Notes: generated from the letters alone by a model not told the origin. Shown: positions 1 to 5,957, counted from the stretch's first letter. The stretch: 6,109 nucleotides of DNA from Clostridiales bacterium (GCA_002869095.1 PKTO01000001.1:1-6109), one strand, 5' to 3'. Numbers and translations: made by a program.

Positions 1-273
1 AGAATCATAGGGCTTCCCGGCGACCACATAGTGATTTACGCGGGCAAGGTGGTCGTAAACGAGGAGCTTCTAGAGGAGGAGTACTTAAGCGTAGGCGAAA
101 CCGAAGGCAATGTCGATTTGATTGTTGAAGAAGGGAAACTTTTCGTGATTGGAGACAACAGGAAAGTCAGCCTGGACAGCCGAAGCCCCAAGGTCGGCCA
201 TATCGACATGGACAGCATAATCGGAAGGGCAATGGTGCGTTTGTACCCGTTTGACGAAATAAGGAATTTTTAG
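1..273 (+). CDS. lepB: Type I signal peptidase, C-terminal part (5' end outside window)
   Basis: This is the C-terminal 90 residues of a membrane-anchored serine/lysine protease that removes signal peptides from exported proteins on the outer face of the cytoplasmic membrane. The visible part opens with RIIGLPGD, the conserved box right after the catalytic lysine. That lysine, the catalytic serine and the N-terminal membrane anchor therefore lie upstream and cannot be checked. The second signature is GDNRKVSLDSR, the family's GDNRxxSxDSR box, encoded at about 151-183. It is followed by the usual IIGRAMVRLYPF ending. The stop TAG at 271-273 overlaps the ribosome binding site of the next gene, and the gap is 13 bases, so translation or transcription may continue into the AAA+ gene. 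Family assignment is firm. Which of several possible signal peptidase paralogues this is cannot be told. Confidence 0.95.
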   Translation, partial: RIIGLPGDHIVIYAGKVVVNEELLEEEYLSVGETEGNVDLIVEEGKLFVIGDNRKVSLDSRSPKVGHIDMDSIIGRAMVRLYPFDEIRNF

Positions 274-286
274 GAGGGATAAGTTC

Positions 287-1417
287 ATGGATTTCACAAG
301 CACTAAAATGACTGCCCGGCTTGTTCTCGAAAGCGGCTGGGTGCCTTTGATCGTGGGAGAAAGCGGAATAGGCAAGACTGCTCTTGTCAGGGAGCTGGCC
401 GACGAAATGAACGCCGCCTGCGTGTCTCTTGATGCCAATTTGCTAAAAGAGGGTGAAATAGGAGGGCTCCCTACGGTGGAGACCTTTTACTCCGAGACGC
501 TTGGAAAAGAAGCCAGAAGAACTGTGTATGCAGTGCATACCAAGCTTGCCGAAGTGGAATCAATATTGAATGAGGGGAAAAGCGGCAAGGTCGTGCTTTT
601 CATAGACGAATTGAACCGATGCGAGCATGCAGTTCAGCAGGAATTGATGAACATAATTTTGAACCGGGAGATAAACGGATACAGGCTTAACGACAATGTG
701 CTTGTGATTGCCGCTATGAACCCTTCCAACAAATACATGGAATACCAGCAGACCGACTACAGGGTAGTTGACATGGATCCGGCGCAGGAAGACCGGTTCG
801 TATGGCTTTTCATGGATTCCGACATACAGTCCTGGCTTGAATGGGCCACCGCCAACAAAATACATCCCGACATACTGGCATTTGTGGCGACATTCCCCAA
901 TCTGCTGCATACGCCGAGGGCAAAGGAAACCATAAAGGCCACTCCGCGAAGCTGGGAAAGGGTATCCGATGCATACGAATTGTATGAGAAGAACAGGGAA
1001 ATCTACAAGCCCACGGTCTTCTTCAATGTTCTGAGGGGCAACTTGGGGAGACTTATAGCCCAGGACTTTTTCGCCTTTCTTGAGAACAAGCAAAACCCCC
1101 TGATTTCTCCTGAAGATGTTTTAGGGGGCTCCAAGATTGACGAATCCATTGCAGACAGGATAAGGGGCGAATCCCATTCGAGGCTGTTCATATCTTCGCA
1201 AAACTGTCTCGCACGCCTCGAAGAGCTTCTGGAGGACGACCTTCTCGAAAAAGAGCTCGAAAGATTCACCGAATTCTTGTCGCTCTGCCCGCTTGACCTC
1301 AGGATGTCAATAATGCAGAGAATAAAATCTGACCATGGCGAAAGCCTTTACCCCTTGTTCGTAGGAATAGAAGCGTTTCTTGAAGCCTATTACGAGGGAG
1401 TAAGATCCGTTTACTAG
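287..1417 (+). CDS. MoxR-like AAA+ ATPase (AAA_5 type)
   Basis: This 376-residue cytoplasmic ATPase has all AAA+ elements. Walker A is GESGIGKT (residues 24-31). A short EGEIGGLP segment (56-62) resembles the MoxR-type helix-2 region. Walker B is VVLFIDE (102-108) followed by NR. Sensor 1 is N145 in IAAMNP, the likely arginine finger is R170 in EDRF, and a sensor-2-like TPRSWERVS lies at 219-227. About 150 C-terminal helical residues are not assigned. MoxR proteins form hexamers that usually act with a VWA-domain partner to remodel or insert metal into client proteins, and such a partner is encoded two genes downstream. The start is set by AGGAGGG at 272-278, eight bases before ATG, overlapping the stop of the signal peptidase gene. 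It forms a tight unit with the next two genes. The ATPase call is firm; the client is unknown. Confidence 0.93.
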   Translation: MDFTSTKMTARLVLESGWVPLIVGESGIGKTALVRELADEMNAACVSLDANLLKEGEIGGLPTVETFYSETLGKEARRTVYAVHTKLAEVESILNEGKSGKVVLFIDELNRCEHAVQQELMNIILNREINGYRLNDNVLVIAAMNPSNKYMEYQQTDYRVVDMDPAQEDRFVWLFMDSDIQSWLEWATANKIHPDILAFVATFPNLLHTPRAKETIKATPRSWERVSDAYELYEKNREIYKPTVFFNVLRGNLGRLIAQDFFAFLENKQNPLISPEDVLGGSKIDESIADRIRGESHSRLFISSQNCLARLEELLEDDLLEKELERFTEFLSLCPLDLRMSIMQRIKSDHGESLYPLFVGIEAFLEAYYEGVRSVY

Positions 1418-1430
1418 AAAGGAGCTTTTT

Positions 1431-2831
1431 ATGAAAAGGTCCATGGAAAAGAGCGACCAGCTCAGGCTTGTTTCCAAGAACGGCAACTGCATAAGGAAAA
1501 TAAAGAATCCTCTTGATGAAACCATACTGAAGGCAATACGCAATTCCTGGGAGGGAAGCGCCATACGGTTTGTTGACAATCCGTCGGAAGAAGTGCAGAT
1601 GGAGGCGGTCCGAAGGGGGGCAGCCACAATCCAGCATATAAAGAACCCGGCACTTTCCGTTCAGCTGCATTGTGTGGGTTTTCACGGCGATCTTGTACAG
1701 TTCATATCTAATCCTCCGGAAGCAGTACAGATAAAGGCTGTTGAAAATTCATGGAACGGAAGGGCAATCAGATTTTTGGAGAATCCCTCGGAAGCGGTCC
1801 AGCTTGCCGCGGTGATGACAGGGGAGATATACAAGGACACAAACGAGTTCGGAGACGCCATCGAATACATGGAAAAACCCACCGAAAAGGTTCAGCTTGC
1901 TGCCGTGGACAAGAACCTCTGGGCCGTATTGCACATAAAGAATCCAAAGGAGAAGGTGCTTCTTAAAGCGGTAAGGGGAAACCGGGACCTTTTGCGGCTT
2001 GTAGAAAAGCCTTCGGAATCATTTTTGATGGAGCTTTTCGGCAATCGTCTGGAAACGGAGAACGAAAGACTCTTTGCGGCGGATGTATATCCTTTTTCCA
2101 TAAAGCTGATGAAGAATCCGTCAAAAGCCGTCCTAATGAAGGCTCTCGGTAAAAACGGCGACGCCATAGAGTTTGTAAGGGAGCCGGACACCGAAATGAT
2201 AAAAGAGGCAATAGGCCAAAACGGAAGGGCCGTGAGATTCATAGAAAATCCGAGTCTTGAGATTCAGAAGCTCTGCATAGAAAAGAACATAGACAACATA
2301 AGGTTCATAGAAAATCCCCACGAGGAAATCCAGATACAGGCGGTAAAGGAGTACGCCTTCAGAATCCATGACATCGGCGACCCCACGGAAAGGGTGCAGC
2401 TATTGGCTGTGTCAAAGAACCCAGAGCGGATAAAATGCATAAGGAAGCCGACAGAGGCCGTTCAGCGCAAGGTTGTAGAGCAGGGCATGAAATACCTCAA
2501 GTACATAGAAAACCCGGTCAAGGAAATACAAATGGAAGCGATCGAGGAATCGCTCAGCCATCTCAACCACATAAGAAATCCGGACCCGGATGTTCTGAGA
2601 AGGGCCCTGTCCATTTCGGCAAAGGCCCTGGAATACGATTGCTACAATCTCTCCTGGGAAGAGTCCGAGGCTGTAATAGGGGAGGTCCTTTCAAAGGATG
2701 ATCCCGACGGGGAATACCTTAGAAGCTTCATAGATTCAAAGCATATACAATGCGACAAGGCGATTCTTGTTGACAGATACGGAAGCATGCGCACAAAGGC
2801 GTATTTTCTTGACGACAGACTGTCGCTATGA
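1431..2831 (+). CDS. NP-repeat protein (16 repeats, mostly of 22 residues), probable helical solenoid
   Basis: I do not recognise a named gene here. The 466-residue protein is almost entirely repeats: sixteen copies of an NPsExVQxxAV core followed by a spacer of the type xxNGxAIrFIe. The repeat prolines run from residue 27 to 384. Eleven of the fifteen intervals are exactly 22 residues; the others are 24, 24, 31 and 36, the two longest being insertions after repeats 5 and 8. Both 24-residue units carry a matching NSW(E/N)G insertion. Each repeat looks like two short helices, suggesting an alpha-solenoid related in style to HEAT, LRV or DUF4116 repeats. Residues 394-466 are non-repetitive. There is no signal peptide or membrane segment, so it should be cytoplasmic. 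The ribosome binding site AAAGGAG (1418-1424) follows the previous stop directly. Its place between a MoxR ATPase and a VWA protein suggests an adaptor or substrate-binding role, which is inference. Confidence 0.85.
   Translation: MKRSMEKSDQLRLVSKNGNCIRKIKNPLDETILKAIRNSWEGSAIRFVDNPSEEVQMEAVRRGAATIQHIKNPALSVQLHCVGFHGDLVQFISNPPEAVQIKAVENSWNGRAIRFLENPSEAVQLAAVMTGEIYKDTNEFGDAIEYMEKPTEKVQLAAVDKNLWAVLHIKNPKEKVLLKAVRGNRDLLRLVEKPSESFLMELFGNRLETENERLFAADVYPFSIKLMKNPSKAVLMKALGKNGDAIEFVREPDTEMIKEAIGQNGRAVRFIENPSLEIQKLCIEKNIDNIRFIENPHEEIQIQAVKEYAFRIHDIGDPTERVQLLAVSKNPERIKCIRKPTEAVQRKVVEQGMKYLKYIENPVKEIQMEAIEESLSHLNHIRNPDPDVLRRALSISAKALEYDCYNLSWEESEAVIGEVLSKDDPDGEYLRSFIDSKHIQCDKAILVDRYGSMRTKAYFLDDRLSL
1461..2609 (+). 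repeat. Protein-level repeat array, 16 units, mostly 22 codons each
   Basis: The array covers residues 11-393 of the NP-repeat protein. The conserved proline recurs at residues 27, 51, 73, 95, 119, 150, 172, 194, 230, 252, 274, 296, 318, 340, 362 and 384. From 230 to 384 the spacing is an unbroken run of seven 22-residue steps. Most copies have diverged at the DNA level, with only short shared strings such as CATAGAAAATCC, so the array is likely old and held by structure rather than being a recent DNA expansion. Confidence 0.88.
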
Positions 2832-2845
2832 CGGGAGGACACTGA

Positions 2846-4204
2846 ATGAAGCCTCAAGGATACGACAAAAAGAGAAAAAATCTGAAGGCCGATCTCGAAA
2901 AGGCGGGGAAACTGGACGAAGGCCTAAAGGCCAGGTCCATGGACCTTTTGGGCGACATCGTTTTCTCCATGCTCAACAAGAACGACAATTTTTTCGGAAG
3001 CTTCATGGTGCAGGTGGACAGAAGCCTGGACGCCTCCTTGCCCACCGGGGCTGGCATACGATTGAACCTTTCGGGGATACAATTCGTATTCAATCCGTCC
3101 ATGATGGCCGACCTGACGATCAAGCAGGCCAAGGCGGAAATAAAGCACCAGATATACCACTTGATAAACGGGCATATTACGAGGAAAAAAGATTTGAGGG
3201 GGGTTTATGAAAACCGCATACTCAATCTTGCCGCTGACATAGCGATAGACCAATACATAGACGATCTGCCCCCGTGGGAGCCTACGCTTTTGTCGGTTTC
3301 GGAAGCCGTAGGAAGAAGGCTGCCGGAGGGCCTTTCCATGGAAGCTTACGCCGAATTGATCAAAAAAGCCCTCGAGCAGCCAGAAGAAGATGCTTCGCAG
3401 GATGAAGAGGATGAAAAGGAAAGCCCCGCATATTCAGAGGATGAACCTCCAGAATCCGAAAATAAGGATGGCGAATCCGACGAATCCGCAGAGGATGAAG
3501 ACAAGGCCGCAAAGCACGACGAGAACCGTTGCCACGAGATATGGGAAATGTCGGAGGAAGCGGTGATGGAGGCTCAGGACGACTTGATCCGCGGCATAGT
3601 GCAAAAGTCCATGAGGGGCGAAATTCCGGACGGACTCGAGGAAGCCGTGGATAGACTGAGGCAAAGCCCGGAGCTTCCATGGCAGAAGATTTTAAGGAAT
3701 CTTGCAGGGACAATTCCGGCGCCTTACAGAAAAACCGTGACCAGAAAAAACAGGAGGCAGCCCGACAGGCTGGACTTGAGAGGAAGCCTTCCGCGCTATG
3801 AAACCCGACTGGTGGTGGCAGTCGACACAAGCGGAAGCATGGACAGCGTCGACCTTCGGAAAGCAGTGAACGAAATTTTTGAGATGCTGAAAAACACGAG
3901 GCACAAGGTTACCATAATAGAATGCGACGCGAAACTTCAGCGCGCGTACGAGCTTGAGAGGCCGTCCGACATGAAGACGGTTTTCAAGGGCAGGGGCGGA
4001 ACCAAGTTTTCACCCGTATTCAAATACATAAGGGAGCACGATTTGCGCAACGCATTGCTGGTGTATTTTACAGACGGAGGCGGGGAAGAGGTTTTGGAAG
4101 AAAAGCCGGTCAACAAAAATACCCTGTGGGTGCTGACCGGCAAGAAGGAAATGTCCCTTAAGGATGTTCCCGGGAGAGTCTCAAGGCTTGTGAGGGCCGA
4201 CTGA
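2846..4204 (+). CDS. DUF2201-type metallopeptidase-like protein with C-terminal VWA-like domain
   Basis: This 452-residue protein has three parts. Residues 30-145 match the putative metallopeptidase-like N-terminal domain (DUF2201/COG3864 type): a zinc-site-like helix HQIYHLINGH (101-110), then LAADIAIDQYI (128-138). Residues 177-226 are an acidic, low-complexity linker. Residues 320-452 are a VWA-like domain with an intact metal-binding MIDAS: D327-S329-S331 in DTSGS, T386 in GGT and D410 in FTDGG. The segment before it, LPWQKILRNL (277-286), fits the usual link between the domains. Position 102 is glutamine (CAG at 3149-3151) instead of the catalytic glutamate of HExxH, so peptidase activity is doubtful. 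The start follows GGGAGGA (2833-2839), six bases before ATG and 14 bases after the previous stop. As the VWA partner of the MoxR ATPase it probably binds ATPase and client via Mg2+. Architecture is firm, function unknown. Confidence 0.9.
   Translation: MKPQGYDKKRKNLKADLEKAGKLDEGLKARSMDLLGDIVFSMLNKNDNFFGSFMVQVDRSLDASLPTGAGIRLNLSGIQFVFNPSMMADLTIKQAKAEIKHQIYHLINGHITRKKDLRGVYENRILNLAADIAIDQYIDDLPPWEPTLLSVSEAVGRRLPEGLSMEAYAELIKKALEQPEEDASQDEEDEKESPAYSEDEPPESENKDGESDESAEDEDKAAKHDENRCHEIWEMSEEAVMEAQDDLIRGIVQKSMRGEIPDGLEEAVDRLRQSPELPWQKILRNLAGTIPAPYRKTVTRKNRRQPDRLDLRGSLPRYETRLVVAVDTSGSMDSVDLRKAVNEIFEMLKNTRHKVTIIECDAKLQRAYELERPSDMKTVFKGRGGTKFSPVFKYIREHDLRNALLVYFTDGGGEEVLEEKPVNKNTLWVLTGKKEMSLKDVPGRVSRLVRAD
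3374..3523 (+). other. Acidic low-complexity linker in the VWA protein
   Basis: Codons 177-226 encode a run dominated by glutamate, aspartate and serine (for example DEEDEKES and SAEDEDK). It separates the metallopeptidase-like domain from the helical segment and VWA domain, and is probably disordered. Similar acidic linkers are common in VWA partners of MoxR ATPases. Confidence 0.75.
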
Positions 4205-4235
4205 AAAAACAAAAGTATTGGTGTCCTCGCATTAC

Positions 4236-4271
4236 TTTAACACTTTACAATGATAAAGCACATGTGTTAAA
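4236..4271. promoter_or_regulatory. 8-bp inverted repeat enclosing the yerC promoter, candidate operator
   Basis: TTTAACAC at 4236-4243 and GTGTTAAA at 4264-4271 are perfect inverted copies separated by 20 bases. The left arm abuts the -35 hexamer and the right arm covers the extended -10 TG and most of the -10 hexamer. A smaller palindrome, CACATGTG (4259-4266), overlaps the right arm. A dimeric repressor bound here would block RNA polymerase. Autoregulation by the downstream TrpR-like protein is a plausible but unproven reading. Confidence 0.4.
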
Positions 4272-4273
4272 AT
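4244..4273 (+). promoter_or_regulatory. Sigma-A-type promoter with extended -10 for yerC
   Basis: The -35 hexamer TTTACA (4244-4249) is followed after 18 bases by TAAAAT (4268-4273), preceded by TG at 4265-4266 as in an extended -10. Transcription would start near 4280, leaving a leader of about 30 bases that contains the ribosome binding site. No terminator hairpin is visible between the VWA gene stop (4204) and this promoter, so read-through from upstream is possible. Confidence 0.6.
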
Positions 4274-4309
4274 GGAAAAGAAGCAAAATATCTTTTGGGA
4301 GTGAAGACC

Positions 4310-4621
4310 ATGACCTACGAATCGAAGCTTTCAAATGAATTCATGGACCAACTGTTCGACGCCGTTCTGCTTTTGGAAAGCAGGGAGGAATGCTATCGTT
4401 TTTTTGAGGACATATGCACAATAAAGGAACTGCAATCGATATCGCAGAGACTGCAAGTGGCAAAACTGCTCAATGACAACAAAACATACCATGAAATCGA
4501 AAAAATAACAGGAGCCAGCACTGCGACGATAAGCAGAGTCAACAGATGCATACAATATGGGGCCGAGGGGTACAATATTGTATTGGATAGAATAAAAAAG
4601 GTTGACGAAAAAGAGTATTAG
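4310..4621 (+). CDS. yerC: TrpR-related YerC/YecD family DNA-binding protein
   Basis: This 103-residue cytoplasmic protein belongs to the small TrpR-like family found widely in Bacillota. The N-terminal helices (about 8-35, LSNEFMDQLFDAVLLLES) would form the dimer core. The conserved segment TIKELQSISQRLQVAKLL (37-54) leads into a helix-turn-helix at about 59-81, TYHEIEKITGASTATISRV. Its exact target and ligand are not well established; tryptophan sensing should not be assumed from the TrpR fold. I choose ATG at 4310 because GGGAGTGA (4297-4304) sits just upstream at ribosome-binding distance. In-frame TTG (4295) and GTG (4301) starts would lie before or inside that site. It has its own promoter and is followed by the TPP riboswitch, whose promoter lies in its last codons. 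A regulatory tie to thiamine genes is only suggested by position. Confidence 0.9.
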   Translation: MTYESKLSNEFMDQLFDAVLLLESREECYRFFEDICTIKELQSISQRLQVAKLLNDNKTYHEIEKITGASTATISRVNRCIQYGAEGYNIVLDRIKKVDEKEY

Positions 4622-4630
4622 TTATAATAT
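4602..4630 (+). promoter_or_regulatory. Candidate promoter of the thiamine operon, nested in the yerC 3' end
   Basis: TTGACG (4602-4607) is a near-consensus -35. Two overlapping -10 candidates follow: TAATAT (4625-4630) with a 17-base spacer, or the perfect TATAAT (4623-4628) with a short 15-base spacer. Either puts the start near 4636-4640, just ahead of the riboswitch aptamer. The -35 lies within the last codons of yerC. Confidence 0.55.
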
Positions 4631-4645
4631 TATGTTGATACAACG

Positions 4646-4730
4646 ACAAGGGGGAGCTGCCGAAGCGGCTGAGAGGGAATTATTCCGACCCATCAAACCT
4701 GAACTGGATAATGCCAGCGGAGGGAAATAA
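4646..4730 (+). promoter_or_regulatory. TPP riboswitch aptamer (THI element)
   Basis: The hallmarks appear in order: GGGGAGC (4651-4657); a GC-rich stem AGCTGC/GCGGCT (4655-4660 with 4665-4670) capped by CGAA; CTGAGA (4669-4674), part of the pyrimidine-sensing core; a variable GGAA/TTCC hairpin; GACCC (4687-4691); ACCTGA (4697-4702); the stem CTGG/CCAG (4704-4707 with 4714-4717) around ATAATG; and GCGGAGGGAA (4717-4726). It binds thiamine pyrophosphate in the nascent mRNA. The outermost P1 helix is not obvious by eye. It controls the thiamine-binding protein and permease genes downstream. Confidence 0.96.
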
Positions 4731-4749
4731 TGAACGCATTTATTTCCCT
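4721..4749 (+). promoter_or_regulatory. Antiterminator helix of the TPP riboswitch
   Basis: AGGGAAATAA (4721-4730), the 3' edge of the aptamer, is perfectly complementary over 10 bases to TTATTTCCCT (4740-4749), with a 9-base loop. The right strand shares 4745-4749 with the 5' arm of the terminator, so the two helices exclude each other. TPP binding holds 4721-4726 in the aptamer core, freeing the terminator arm. Without TPP the antiterminator forms and transcription proceeds. Confidence 0.8.
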
Positions 4750-4773
4750 TTGCCTATATGCAAGGGGATTTTT
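4745..4773 (+). terminator. Intrinsic terminator of the TPP riboswitch
   Basis: TCCCTTTGC (4745-4753) pairs with GCAAGGGGA (4760-4768) as a 9-bp stem with one G-U pair and a 6-base loop, CTATAT. It is followed directly by five T residues (4769-4773). This is a standard factor-independent terminator and is the OFF state of the riboswitch when TPP is bound. Confidence 0.9.
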
Positions 4774-4790
4774 AATTGGAGGGAGACAAA

Positions 4791-5081
4791 ATGCCAAGAG
4801 TAAATGTTAGTTTGCAGGTCATACCGTGTGTTGATGAAGAGAAGATTTATCCCACGGTGGACAAGGTCATAGAAATGATCGAAGCATCCGGAGTCGACTA
4901 CGAGGTCGGACCAATGGAAACAACCATGGAAGGCGAATACGACGAGCTTATGGGTTTGGTTAAGAAGGCGCATGAGATATGCATCGAGAGCGGAGCGGCC
5001 AGAGTCTGCTCTGTAATAAAAGTCGACTATAAATCCGAGGGCGTGACGATGAATGAAAAAATCGGCAAATATAGAGAATAG
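4791..5081 (+). CDS. MTH1187-family (DUF77) thiamine-binding protein
   Basis: This 96-residue single-domain protein has the ferredoxin-like fold pattern of the MTH1187/YkoF-type thiamine-binding family. Seen motifs are the opening strand VNVSLQVIPC (4-13), the diagnostic YEVGPMETTMEGEYDE (37-52), the helix LVKKAHEICIESGA and the strand RVCSVIKVDY (71-80). Relatives bind thiamine or its pyrimidine part and form oligomers. With no signal peptide it should act in the cytoplasm, perhaps as a carrier or sensor for the imported vitamin. ATG at 4791 is chosen because GGAGGGAG (4778-4785) lies directly upstream; an in-frame TTG at 4776 would precede that site. It is the first gene after the TPP riboswitch, so it should be repressed by TPP. 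Its last 29 bases overlap the permease gene, suggesting translational coupling. Confidence 0.9.
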   Translation: MPRVNVSLQVIPCVDEEKIYPTVDKVIEMIEASGVDYEVGPMETTMEGEYDELMGLVKKAHEICIESGAARVCSVIKVDYKSEGVTMNEKIGKYRE

Positions 5082-5814
5082 GGCTGCCCCGCTGATTCTC
5101 GCGGCGGCGCTTCTTGCCATATGGCAGGTTGTTGTAGACACAGGGCTTGTGAAGAGGTTCATACTGCCTTCGCCCACGGATATCTTCTTCACAATTTTTG
5201 AAATATTTCCGGCAGTAAAGGGCCATATGGCGGTTACAGTCTATGAGGCTTCGCTGGGATTTGCAGTTGCCATAATATTGTCACTCATATTGGCGATACT
5301 GATGGACAGCGTTGAATGGATAAGAAAATCCCTGTATCCTTTGATTGTCGTTTCGCAGACGGTGCCCATAATAGCATTGGCGCCGCTTTTCGTGATATGG
5401 TTTGGACTGGGCAAGCTTCCCAAGATAATAGTTGTTGTTTTGGTGTGCTTTTTCCCCATAGTGGTAAGCCTGCTGCAGGGGCTGTCTTCGGCAGACCGCG
5501 ACATGGTGAATCTTCTTAAATCAATGGGGGCCAACAAGTTTCAGATTTTCAGGATGGTGAAATTTCCGGGATCATTGGTAAGCTTTTTCTCGGGTCTCAG
5601 GATAGCCGCCACATACTCTGTAATGGGAGCTGTCATAGGAGAGTGGCTTGGAGGAACCGAAGGCCTTGGAATATACATGTTGAGAGTAAAGAACACCTTT
5701 GCCTACGACAAGGTTTTTGCAGTCATAGTCATAATAGTGCTTTTATCTATGGCCTTGTTTAAGATTATTGAATGGGTTGAGTATGTTGCGACCCCTTGGA
5801 CCCGCTCAGACTGA
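5053..5814 (+). CDS. ABC transporter permease, probably for thiamine or its precursor (ThiX/SsuC type)
   Basis: This 253-residue inner-membrane protein belongs to the BPD-type permease family that includes SsuC, TauC and ThiX. It has a short basic N-terminus, a first membrane segment at about 13-32, the typical FILPSPTDI motif (36-44), and further hydrophobic segments near 62-85, 97-118, 124-142 and 225-243. The cytoplasmic EAA-type loop that contacts the ATPase is at about 149-175 (MVNLLKSMGANKFQIF, then a proline). The length is normal for a complete permease. The start follows an in-frame TGA at 5050-5052 and overlaps the previous gene by 29 bases, with GAGGG (5037-5041) as a somewhat distant ribosome binding site. 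Riboswitch control and the thiamine-binding neighbour point to uptake of thiamine or its pyrimidine precursor. Substrate is inferred from context, not from the permease itself. Confidence 0.9.
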   Translation: MKKSANIENRAAPLILAAALLAIWQVVVDTGLVKRFILPSPTDIFFTIFEIFPAVKGHMAVTVYEASLGFAVAIILSLILAILMDSVEWIRKSLYPLIVVSQTVPIIALAPLFVIWFGLGKLPKIIVVVLVCFFPIVVSLLQGLSSADRDMVNLLKSMGANKFQIFRMVKFPGSLVSFFSGLRIAATYSVMGAVIGEWLGGTEGLGIYMLRVKNTFAYDKVFAVIVIIVLLSMALFKIIEWVEYVATPWTRSD

Positions 5815-5835
5815 CGAGAAATCATAATTTCTTCG
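5815..5835 (+). terminator. Weak stem-loop after the permease gene
   Basis: CGAGAAAT (5815-5822) pairs with ATTTCTTCG (5827-5835) apart from one bulged T, with loop CATA. It starts right after the permease stop codon. It is AT-rich and has no T-run behind it, so it may be an RNA-end or stability element rather than a true terminator. Confidence 0.25.
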
Positions 5836-5857
5836 TTGTCTGCATGAAAGGTAGTAT

Positions 5858-5885
5858 GCAGCGGGCAGCGGGCAGTTAGCAGTAA
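5858..5885. repeat. Heptamer tandem repeat array 1 (GCAGnnn x4)
   Basis: Four 7-bp units follow head to tail: GCAGCGG, GCAGCGG, GCAGTTA and GCAGTAA. The first two are identical and the last two share the GCAG core. The array is non-coding and lies in the 242-base spacer between the permease and the next gene. Confidence 0.75.
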
Positions 5886-5957
5886 AAGATTAAAGAAAAA
5901 GCAAAGACAGCAAGAGAAAAAATCACTTTGTGTCATTTGGGTTTTTAACGCATTTAC

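Noticed and set aside
560..1093. 177-codon - strand frame opposite the AAA+ gene
   Set aside because: It is a shadow of a gene with complete Walker A, Walker B and sensor motifs.
2767..3210. 147-codon + strand frame across the junction of the repeat and VWA genes
   Set aside because: It overlaps two well-supported genes in another frame, has no family motif and looks basic and low in structure, as expected from an out-of-frame reading.
3360..3830. 156-codon - strand frame opposite the VWA gene
   Set aside because: It lies opposite the acidic linker and helical segment. Its proline/arginine-rich composition is what the reverse reading of that region gives; no ribosome site or motif.
4205..4235. 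Search for a terminator after the VWA gene
   Set aside because: No stem-loop followed by a T-run is visible in this stretch.
4295..4309. Upstream TTG/GTG starts for yerC
   Set aside because: They fall before or within the ribosome binding site; ATG at 4310 has the right spacing and matches the usual family length.
4776..4790. Upstream TTG start for the thiamine-binding protein
   Set aside because: It lies before the GGAGGGAG ribosome binding site; ATG at 4791 fits better.
4740..5192. 150-codon - strand frame opposite the riboswitch terminator and the thiamine-binding gene
   Set aside because: The + strand gene and terminator explain this region fully; no recognisable domain in the reverse frame.
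4733..5956. Shared 10-mer AACGCATTTA at 4733-4742 and 5947-5956
   Set aside because: A single 10-base match with unrelated flanks is likely chance.
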